A stretch of DNA of 64,000 bases from Streptomyces sp. DSM 15324 (lineage in GTDB: Bacteria; Actinomycetota; Actinomycetes; Streptomycetales; Streptomycetaceae): assembly GCF_001514285.1 (NCBI RefSeq), contig NZ_KQ949030.1, positions 1 through 64,000 of the forward strand. Reading direction: 5' to 3'. Of the stretch, positions 54,566-63,600 are shown piece by piece. The translations under genes and the position numbers were made by a program. Each line of letters opens with the position of its first letter. The stretch's first letter is position 1. The notes beneath the pieces were generated by a model, which ran no database searches, was not told where the DNA came from, and saw only the letters and a program-made list of their open reading frames with translations.

Positions 54566-55447
54566 GCGTTTCAGCGTTGCCTCTCCAAGGTGAGGACGGT
54601 TCTGGCGATGACGGTCATGCGGTCGGGGCTGATCCGGGACCTGCGGATGTGCCAGGACTTCAGCCGTGCCATGCCGCGTTCGACTGGTGCTCTCGCCGCG
54701 GCCAGGGCCAGGTTGACAGTGCGCTGGGTGAGGGAGAGCTCACCACCCGGTGACCGTTTGAGTCCCGTGGTGACCCAGGGGCCGGCGCCCAGGTAGGCGC
54801 GGTCGGCGAGGATCGGGACGCCCTGGCGTTCGCAGATCTGGATAATGCGGTGGGTGCGGGCTGCGGTCAGGTCGTGGGTGCGGCCCGGCAGCGCGGGCGA
54901 GATCCACAGGACCTCTCCGGCGGGGTCGGTGACGGCCTGGACGTTCACGCCGTGCCGGCGGTGCTTGGCCGAGTAGTCGGCTCGGCTGTCGCCGACGCGG
55001 TCGCACTCGGCGAGTGTCCCGTCCAGCAGGACGAACTCCGGATCATGCTCGCGCAGTGTCTTGAGCAGGCCCGGGGCCCCTTCGGCGAGCAGGACGGTCA
55101 CGGCGGTGACATACCCGTGGGCGGTGCCGCCGGATATCCCGAAGCCGGATGCGAGCCGGGTAAGGGTGTCGCGGCGGCGTAGGTACACCAGAGCGACGAG
55201 CGCCCGCTGGTGCGGCGGGAGTTTGCACCGTCGGTCACCCTCACGCGTGACGATGAGCATCGTGACCCACTCGACGAGGGCATGCGGGAGGTCGAGTGCG
55301 GCAGGATAGGGAGCCAACAGGGCTCCTGTGCCGATGGGTTGAGACTTCGAACACCTCCCCAACGGCGCGGGGGCTTGGTGCGTTGCGGCCCTCACCTCGA
55401 CCCCACAGGCGTCACCCGATCAGTGGTCACGCTGAAAACGCTCAGTG
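54560..55447 (-). mobile_element. IS5-group insertion sequence, copy 1
   Basis: The element is about 0.89 kb with inverted ends: CACTGAGCGTTTCAGCGT at the left and, inverted, CACTGAGCGTTTTCAGCGT at the right (55428-55447). It holds one transposase gene. The left end lies on the last codon and stop of the secreted hydrolase gene, so insertion did not disrupt it. Confidence 0.7.
54571..55317 (-). CDS. IS5-group DDE transposase, intact
   Basis: This encodes 248 aa from the TTG at 55317 (LAPYPAALDLPHALVEWVTM). HTH-like region at about 40-75 (LTRLASGFGISGGTAHGYVT). DDE core: first Asp in EFVLLDGTLAECDR, second in VPILADRAYLGAGPWVTT, Glu in ARAPVERGMARLKSW. This is the DDE_Tnp_4-like group, common in Streptomyces. 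The frame is intact, so the element may be active. A related but damaged copy lies divergently next to it. Confidence 0.88.
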   Translation of the reverse strand: MAPYPAALDLPHALVEWVTMLIVTREGDRRCKLPPHQRALVALVYLRRRDTLTRLASGFGISGGTAHGYVTAVTVLLAEGAPGLLKTLREHDPEFVLLDGTLAECDRVGDSRADYSAKHRRHGVNVQAVTDPAGEVLWISPALPGRTHDLTAARTHRIIQICERQGVPILADRAYLGAGPWVTTGLKRSPGGELSLTQRTVNLALAAARAPVERGMARLKSWHIRRSRISPDRMTVIARTVLTLERQR

Positions 55448-55491
55448 AGCTTCTTCGAGTTGGCCACCGATCAGGTGACGGCCGCGAAGCG

Positions 55492-55563
55492 CAACGAGCG
55501 AGGCCCCCGGGCTGTTGATCGAGGTGTCTGACGTCTCAATCACGTTGCTCGGGGGCCTCGTTG
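55492..55563 (+). repeat. Imperfect stem-loop at the start of IS copy 2
   Basis: CAACGAGCGAGGCCCCCG pairs with CGGGGGCCTCGTTG at the transposase start, with a four-base bulge in the left arm. Such hairpins block readthrough from outside promoters into IS transposase genes. Confidence 0.55.
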
Positions 55564-56309
55564 GTCATCTATCCTGCCGCACTCGACCTGCCACATGCGC
55601 TCGTGGAGTGGGTGACGATGCTCGTCGTCATCCGTGAGGGCGACCGCCGCTGCAAGCTCCGCCCCTCTCAGCGTGCGATGGTGGCACTGATGTACCTGCG
55701 CGAGCACACCACCCTGGCGAAGATCGCTGCCGGGTTCGGGATCAGCGAGTCCACCGCACGCCTACAGCAGCGCCATCATCAACCTGCTGGCTTTACCGCG
55801 CCCCGGGGCTGCTGAAAGTCCTGCGCGAGGCCGATGCGGACTTCGTCCTGCTGGACGGCACGCTCGCCGAGTGCGACCGGGTCGGCGACGGACGGGCCGA
55901 CTACTCCCACAAGCACCGTCGGCACGGCGTGAACGTGCGGGTGGTCACCGATCCGGACGGCCGGCTGTTGTGGCTCCCACCCGCGTTGCCGGGCCGAGCT
56001 CACGACCTGACCGCGGCCCGCACCCACCGGATCATCCGCATCTGCGAGCGCCGTGGCGTCCCGATCCTGGCCGATCTCGCCTACCAGGGCGGTGGCCCCT
56101 GGCTGACCATGGGCATCAAACGCAGACCCCTGCAGGAACTCAGCCTCACCGAGAAGACCCGGAATCGGGCCCTGGCCGCGGCACGGGCGCCGGTCGAACG
56201 CGGTGTCGCGCGTCTGAAGTCCTGGCGGATCTTCCGCAGGTCCCGATGCAGCCCCAACCGCATGACGTCAATCACCAAAGCCGTCCTCACCCTGGAGCGG
56301 CAACACTGA
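55561..56309 (+). pseudogene. IS5-group transposase, copy 2, frameshifted
   Basis: It starts VIYPAALDLPHALVEWVTML like copy 1, keeps the HTH (LAKIAAGFGISESTAR), then shifts frame near 55765. The rest (GLLKVLREADADFVLLDGTL, VPILADLAYQGGGPWLTM, ARAPVERGVARLKSW) ends LTLERQH at TGA 56307-56309. All DDE residues are present over the two frames. It is divergently oriented and clearly diverged from copy 1, so this is a related element rather than a duplication. Confidence 0.85.
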
Positions 56310-56488
56310 AGGAGCTCAATAAGGGATTCGGGAAATGGAGCGAGGTCTTCGGCGACGAGGTCGTGCTTGGCGCGATGATCGGCCGGCTGGTCCACCGCAC
56401 CGAGGTGGTCGCCACGAAGGGCACCAGCTACCGTTTGAAAGAAAAAGATCTGGGTCGCGTACCCGCGGCCGCCGAGCCCGCTGAATAA
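56310..56488 (+). pseudogene. istB: IstB-type ATPase C-terminal fragment
   Basis: The frame reads LNKGFGKWSEVFGDEVVLGA, MIGRLVHRTEVVATKGTSYR and LKEKDLG, the conserved end of IS21 IstB proteins. It starts exactly where IS copy 2 ends, so that IS probably inserted in an istB gene. It differs from the istB at 13507-18249, so it comes from a second IS21-type element. Confidence 0.75.
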
Positions 56489-56587
56489 AGATCAGACGCA
56501 ATACTGGCGAGTCGGCAATGTCAACGGCCCTGTTTTGCCCGTCAGGCTGACAGGATTTGAACGTGCGGCCCCTTGGCCCGTCACGAA

Positions 56588-57336
56588 CTATCCGTGATCG
56601 CTCATTGATGTAATGAATCGACGTCCTGCCCGCCACCACCCCAAAACAGTCAGCACAATGCTCCACACCACACAGCCCAATAGATCGACCGTCCACTGGC
56701 CTTCAGATCGAAAACTCTTGTCAATGCCGTCGGCGGCAAGCGATGTTGGCAACCAGCGAACTATCGGTTCCATCACCATCGGCACCGCGTTGAGTTTGTA
56801 GAACAGTGGGGTCAACGCGAGGCTGACGACGATGCCCATGTTGATCACCAGGTGGAGGACTCTGGCGAAGAAACCACTGAACTGAACAAAAAGCCCACGC
56901 CAGTCAGTGTCGCCACACAGAGAACCGCGAAGATCAGCCAGACCCCAACTGGGGCGATCTCAACACCAAGCACAGCTGAAGCAACCCACCCGACCATGAT
57001 CGGGAAGATCACACGGATCAGCGCATCACCAGCCAGACCAGCGAGATAACCGTGTGCCGTCGCACCGTTGACGTGTAGGAGGGCACGTCGGCCCTGTACA
57101 CGATCGTCGACGGGGCTCGTTCCGGTCTGCGCGAGCGTCAATATCAGTGCGGAGAGCACGACAGCACCAGCAACCACGCGAGTTCGTTCGGCCGCGACCA
57201 ACGGCCAAGCGAATGTAGCCGCGCATCCGACCGGGACCACGAGCCCGGAGAGGATCATGGGAAGCCACAGGGATCGGCTCACCGACAACTGCAGACGAAT
57301 ATGCGCCATTCCTTCGGCAATAACACTTGCCATCAT
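56588..57336 (-). pseudogene. ABC-2-type permease with frameshift
   Basis: The ATG at 57336 (MMASVIAEGMAHIRLQLSVS) overlaps the stop of the preceding permease fragment (ATGA). Several helices follow (LWLPMILSGLVVPVGCAATF, IRVIFPIMVGWVASAVLGVE, LIFAVLCVATLTGVGFLFSS). At about 56870 the frame shifts, and the end (RVLHLVINMGIVVSLALTPL, VDLLGCVVWSIVLTVLGWW) continues in another frame. It is the second permease of an ABC exporter of the lantibiotic-immunity/drug type. It is less GC-rich than the NRPS upstream. Confidence 0.75.
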
Positions 57337-57500
57337 GACCACCGCACGCAGCGACTCGCCACCCATGGGAAGACGACGAGCGCGGATCCTCCTCCTACCG
57401 TAGCGGCGAACGGAAACGGCTGAGCCGCGCCAGTAGTACCACGCACCAGCTCCACCACAGCGGTAGCGGGAGAGATCAAACTGAGCAGATGGGCCCACTG
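57333..57500 (-). pseudogene. C-terminal fragment of a first ABC-2-type permease
   Basis: The frame reads WAHLLSLISPATAVVELVRG, TTGAAQPFPFAATVGGG and ALVVFPWVASRCVRWS, the periplasmic loop and last helix of an ABC-2 permease. It ends in an ATGA overlap with the next permease. The larger N-terminal part and any ATPase gene are missing. Upstream DNA instead is a short frame coupled to the NRPS stop, so a deletion probably joined the two. Confidence 0.6.
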
Positions 57501-57634
57501 ATCCGTGGGAACGGGGTAAAGCAAAGGGCGACAGCGTCGACGATCAGGGTGAAGGTCTTTTCCTTGGTCATGTGCGCGCTTTCGCTGGATGAGGTGGGAC
57601 AGGCGGGGCGGGCTGCGGTGGGTTCGGTGCTCAT
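57477..57634 (-). CDS. Short frame coupled to the NRPS stop (52 aa)
   Basis: The ATG at 57634 overlaps the NRPS TGA (ATGA). It encodes MSTEPTAARPACPTSSSESA, then HMTKEKTFTLIVDAVALC, FTPFPRISGPICSV and a stop. It may be the beginning of a lost biosynthetic or transport gene cut by deletion, or a real small protein. The inner ATG at 57571 has GAAAG upstream. The overlap with the permease fragment in another frame favours a deletion scar. Confidence 0.4.
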
Positions 57635-60600
57635 CCGGCACCGCCGTCCGCCGCCGCCTCGCGCAGCCGCGCGAGGCTCGCGCCGGACTGCGTGACGATC
57701 TTGAGGAGCAGCCTCTCGTAGGTGGCCGCGAGCTCCCGGGCCGTGCTCCTGGCGTACAGGTCGGTGCTGTACTCCAGGTGGCCGCGCAGGCCGTCGGGGG
57801 TTTCGCGGACGACGAGGTTGAGGTCGAACTTGGCCGTGCCGTTGTCGGTGGGCAGGGGCACGAAGCCGAGGCCTCCGAGGTCGCGCGGCGCGGCGTCGGC
57901 GGCGGGCACCAGGTTGAACATGACCTGGAACAGCGGCGAGTGCGCCGGGTCGGGCTCGGGCACCAGGGCCGTCACGAGGTCGGCGAACGGGATGTCCTTG
58001 TGCTCGTGGGCGGCAGCGGTGACGCCCTTGGCCTGCGTGAGGAGTTCGTCGAAGGCCTGGTCGGGCCGCACGTCCAGGCGCATGACCAGGACGTTGATGA
58101 AGTAGCCTACGAGGCGCTCCAGCTCCGGCCGGGGCCGGTTGGTCACCGGCGAGCCGATGGCGAGCTCCCGGTCGTCGGTGCGGGCGCCGAGCAGCGTCGC
58201 GAACGCCGACAGGAGCGTCAGATAGAGAGTGCCGCCGCGCTCCTTACTGAACCGCTTGAGCTGGTCGAGCACCCCGGCGGGGACGTTCACCTCGACCGAG
58301 GAGCCTTGGTACGACTTCGTCTCGGGCCGCCGGTAGTCGGTGCGCAGCGCGGTGCGGGCCGGCAGGCCTGCGAGCTGGGCGCGCCAGTAGGCCTCCTGCC
58401 GCGCGCGGGCCTCGGAGTCGAAGGTCCGGGCCTGCCAGTGCGCGAAGTCCGCGTACTGGACGGGCAGTTCGGGAAGCGACAACTCCTCTCTGCGGCTCAG
58501 CGCCTGGTACAGGGCATTGAGCTCGGCGACGAAGATGGTCGTCGACCAGCCGTCGAAGATGCCCCAGGGCCGGGTCACGACGACAACGTGTTCGTACGGC
58601 GTGAGTGTCAGGATGTGGACGCGCAGCGTATGCCGGTCCTCGGGCCGGAACGGCCTGGGCCGCTCGGCGCGGAGGAACTCGGTGACCGCGCTGTCGCCCG
58701 TGATGTCCTCGAAGGCGACGGCGAAGCCGATGGTGTCGTTCACCCGCTGGACGTAGGTGTCGCCGCGCCGCAGGTAGCTGGTGCGCAGCACGGCGTGCCG
58801 TGCCACGAGCCCTTCGAAGGCGCGCGCGTAGGCCTGCCGGTCGAGCGGGCCGATAACGCGGTAGGCCATCTGCACGTTGTCGTACGCCGAGCCGAGGTGC
58901 TCGCGCGGATGGAGGAACCACAGTTCGCTCTGCTGGCAGGAGAGCGGGCTCTGGTCGCCGGGCCCGGTGACGGGCACCAGCGGGACGGTCTCGCCGGCCG
59001 GGCCGTCTTCCGAGGCGTCGAGTGCGGCGGCCAGCTGACCGAGGGTCGCGCCGGCGAGGATCGACTGGAGCGGCAGCTCCTTGCCGGTCTCCTGCTTGAC
59101 GCGGATGGTGAGCCGGGTGGCGAGCAGGGAGTGCCCGCCGAGGTCGAAGAAGCCGTCCTGGAGTCCGACGCGGTCGAGGCCGAGGACGTCCTGGACGAGG
59201 CGGCACAGCGTCCGCTCGGTGGCGGTGCGCGGCGCGACGTAGACCTCCTTGTGCACGTCGGCCTCGTCGGGCGCGGGCAGGGCCCGCTTGTCGACCTTGC
59301 CGTTGGGGGTGAGCGGCAGCTCTTCGAGGGCGACGAAGACGCTGGGGACCATGTACTCGGGGATCCTGCCCGCCAGGTGGTCCTTCAGGGTGCGGGTCAG
59401 GGCCTGGCCGGTGGTGGCGATCTGCGGCACGTTGGCCAGGTGGGTCGCGGCGTACTCGCTCCGGGCCCGGGCCGTCGGCCGCTCCCCCTCAGCGAGGATC
59501 AGGTCCAGGCCGTCGAGGCGGTCCTGTGACCACGTGACGGCGACCCCGTAGCCGAGTTCCTCGGCGTACGCGAGGACGTCCTCCAGGTCGTGCACCCGCT
59601 GGACGGCGGCGTCCGTGAGGCGGCTCGCGCCCAGGGGCTCGACCTGCTGCTGCTCGGTGGTGCCGCGCAGGCTCTCGCCGACCCGGACGTCGTCGGCGAC
59701 GCGTGGGTTGTCCAGGCCCATGACGCCGAACCGGGGGCGGCGGCCGTCGGCGAGCAGGGCGCGCAGTTCGTCGGGCGTGGTGGCGGTCAGCCACGGCAGG
59801 TCGTCGTCGGGGGCGGCTTCCTGGCCCTTGGTGAGCACCACGTCGTAGCGGTAGCTGAGCATTTCGTTGCCGCCGGTGCCGCGCTTGACGGCGATGTCGA
59901 CGGAGCCGATGTCCGCGAACCGCCGGGGCAGCCCGGCGAAGTAGCTGGGGCTGACGAGGAGTTCGGTCTCCTGTTGACGGCGGCGCTGCACCTGGCGGGC
60001 CAGGGCGGTCATGGAGGTGCGCGCGGACAGGCGGCTGCGCTCCATGGCCGTGACGTGCGCGGAGAACAGGTCGAGGTTCCTGACGTCACCGACGAAGATC
60101 CGGCCGCCGTCGGCGACGAGCGGCAGCAGCCGCTCGATCACCTCTTCCAGGTAGAGCCGGTTCGGGAAGTACTGGGCCACGGAGTTGATGACGACGGTGT
60201 CGAACTTCTCCGTGCCGTCGGCGCCTTCGGGCAGCGTCACGGACCGGGCGTCGCCCTGCGCCAGGGTGATGTGCGACCAGCCGCGGCGGTCGGCGCCGCG
60301 CCGCACTCCGGCCAGGGCGGACGCGGAGATGTCGACGGCGTGCACGGCTTCGCATGCTCCGGCGTAGCGAAACAGGAGCAGTCCCGTTCCGCAGCCGACC
60401 TCCAGGAGCCTGCGGGGCCGCAGTTCCTCGATGCGACGGACGGTGCCGTCGATCCACTCACGCATCTCGTGCTCGGGGATGGCGTCCCCGGTGTAGCTGC
60501 AGTTCCAGCCGACCAGGTTGAGGTCGTCCCCGGCGGTGCCGGTCGCGGCGGTGCTCATCCGCTCGTCCGCGTCGGTGCCGTACTGGTCCTCGAAGAGGTC

Positions 60601-63600
60601 CTGCCACTGCTCCAGACGGTCGGCGTTCTGCTCGCGGGCGGTGGCGTCCAGCCAGTCGGTCGTGGGCCGTACGTAGGCGACGAGCTTCTTCGTCTCGCCG
60701 CCGGCCTGCGTCGTGACGACGGCACCGCGCACGGCGGCATGGGAGTGGAGCACGTTCTCGATCTCGCCGAGTTCGACGCGAAAGCCGCGGACCTTCACCT
60801 GGTCGTCGACGCGGCCGACGAACTCCAGGGCGCCGTCGGGCAGTCGGCGCACCAGGTCGCCGGTGCGGTACAGGCGGGCGCCGGGCTTCGTGGCGAAGGG
60901 GTCGGCGACGAACCGCTCCTTCGTCAGCTCGGGGTTGCCGAGGTAGCCGCGGCCGACTCCCGCGCCGCCCACGCACAGCTCGCCGACGACGCCGAGCGGC
61001 ACGGGCCGCAGGTGCGCGTCGAGCACGTGGGCAGTGGACTGGGCGATGGGCCTGCCGATAGGGATGACCGCGTCCTCGGCGATGTCCCGGGGAATCACGT
61101 GGCAGGTGGAGGCGATGCTGTTCTCGGTCGGACCGTAGGCGTTGACGACGGTCAGGCCGGGGTGGGCCGCGTGGAGGCTGCGCACGTCCTTGGCGGAGAA
61201 CGCCTCACCGCCGACGCCCAGATAGGTGAGCGGCAACTGCCGCCCCTGGGCGGCCTCAGCGAACGCGGGCAGAAAGGCCGCGGACAGAGCCATCATCGTG
61301 ACGCCGGACCGTTCGGCGCGGTCCAGGAGCGCGCCCACGTCCTTGGAGTCGCCGTCGTGCAGGACGAGCCGCCCGCCGCACAGCAGCGGGCCGAGGACCT
61401 CCTGGGAGCCGACGTCGAACGAGATCGAGGAGTGGTGGAGCACGACGGTGTCGTGGTCCGTCGGGAAGTAGTCCGGGTTGCGCACCAGGCGGACGACGCC
61501 GCGCTGTTCCACGAGGACGCACTTGGGGACGCCGGTGGAGCCCGAGGTGAAGATGGCGTAGGCCAGGTGCTCAGGGGTGAGGCCGAGGTCGGCGCGCGTC
61601 AGGTCGTGCTCGGGGCGGCCGGCGAGCAGCTGGGTGCCGTCCCCGGCGCGTTCGCCGGTGTCGAGGTGGACGATCTGGAGGTGCTCGCCCCCGTCCCCGC
61701 CGAGGAGCGGTGCGGACGGCAGGTGGGACTGGCTCAGCACGATGCCGACGCCGGAGTTGGTAACCAGGGTACGGATGCGCTCCTGGGGGTAGTCCGGGTC
61801 GATGGGGACGTACGCGCCGCCCGCCTTGAGGATGCCGAGCAGGCCGGTCACGAGCTCCGGGGAGCGGCGGGCGCACAGGCCGACCAGGGCGTCGGGGCCG
61901 ACGCCCTGCTCGCGCAGCCAGTGCGCGACGCGGTTGGCGCGGGCGTTGGTTTCGGCGTAGGTCAGCCGCTGCTCGCCGTGTTCGACGGCGATGGCGTCGG
62001 GGCGCTGCCGGACGTGCTCCTCGAAGAGTTCGAAGAGGCAGTGGTCGTCCGGGTAGGGCTTGTCGGTGTCGTTCCACTCGGTCAGCAGGCGGTGGCGTTC
62101 GGCGGCCGGGAGCACGTCGATGTCGAGCGCCTGCGTGCTGGTGCCGTCGTCGGCGGCCAGGGCGTCGACGACGCCGGACACCGCGGCTTCCATGTAGCCG
62201 AGGACGGCGTCGGGCGAGAGCGCGGCGTCGACCTGGGCGTTGAGGGAGAGTTCGGTGCCGGTGTCGTCAACGGACACGCCCAGCGGGTAGTTGGTGCGGT
62301 CGAGGGAGCCCAGCCAGCGGATGCCGAGGTCCTCCAGGGTGGCCGGGCCCAGGTTGCCCTGGCGCGGCTCGAAGTACCGGAAGTTGATCACCGAGCTGAA
62401 CAAGGTGGCGTCGCCGTCCAGGCCGCTGGAGCGCTGGGCCAGGGTCAGCGCGCTCTGCTCGTAGGCGATCAGTTCCTTGAGAGAGGCGTCCACGGCGGAC
62501 ACCAGATCCTTGACGCTGCGGTCGGCGAGGCGCACTCGCAGGGGCAGGGTGTTGATGAAGTTGCCGAGCATCCGCTCGACGCCGGGAACGCCCTGGAGGC
62601 GGCCGGACAGGACGGTGCCGAACACCACGTCGTCGCGTCCGCCGGTGGCGGCCGTGACCAGGGCCCAGGCGGCGTGGAAGAGCGCGGCGGGGCTGATCCG
62701 CAGCCGCTGGGCCTGCTCGCGCAGGCGGCTCGTGAGGCCGGGCGGCAGGGAGCGACGCAGCTCGCGCACGCGGCTGCCGTCGCCGTGCACATCGACGAGC
62801 TGAAAGGGTGTGGTGGGCTCGGTGACCTCACCCAGTTCGCGGCGGAAGTACGCCTCGGCGTCGTTGGCGGCGAGCTGGTGCAGGGTGTGGCCAACGAAGT
62901 CGCGGTAGGCGGGGGCCGGGGGCAGTTCGTCAGCGCGGCCCGCCATGTGCGCGGCGAGCTCTTCGAGGATGAGGCGCAGCGAGGTCGCGTCCTCGATGAG
63001 GTGGTGGACGCACAGCAGCAGGAAGTGCCGTGCGGAGTGCGGGTCGGCGGCGACGGCGAGCCGGAGCAGCGGCGCGCGGTCGAGCGTGAGCGTGCCCGGG
63101 TCGGCGAGCCACGCGCGGGCCTGCTCCTCGGCGGCCGCGGAGTCTGCGGCGTCGAGGGTGCGCCGCTCCACGTCGAGGGGGACGGTGCGCAGGACCACCT
63201 GCACGGGTTCGCCGAGGCCTTCGGTGACGACGGCCGTGCGCATCGCGTCGTGCCGATCCACCACGGCCTGGAGGGCCGCCACGAAGGTGTCGCACGTCTC
63301 CTGGTCGGGGGTGGTGAGCAGGATGGGGATGACGTATGGGTCGTTGGCGGGGTCCATCAGGTGATGGAAGAAGATGCCCTCCTGCGAGGGCACGAGCGGG
63401 TAGACGTCCTGCACGTTGGAGGCGCCGCCGGGCACGCGGGCGGTGACGGCGTCGACGGCCGCCTGGTCCATGCGGACCAGCGGCAGCATCTCGGGCGTGA
63501 TCCGCGTACAGCCTTCGGGGATTGTCGGTGCGGGCGCGGCGTAGCCGATGGCGGCGGGGCCTGCGCGGTCGATGTCGGCGGCGAGGTCGGCGAGCGTGGG

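Noticed and set aside
57589..59529. 646-codon plus-strand frame opposite the NRPS
   Set aside because: Shadow of the NRPS C and PCP domains; composition is typical of an antisense frame in high-GC DNA.
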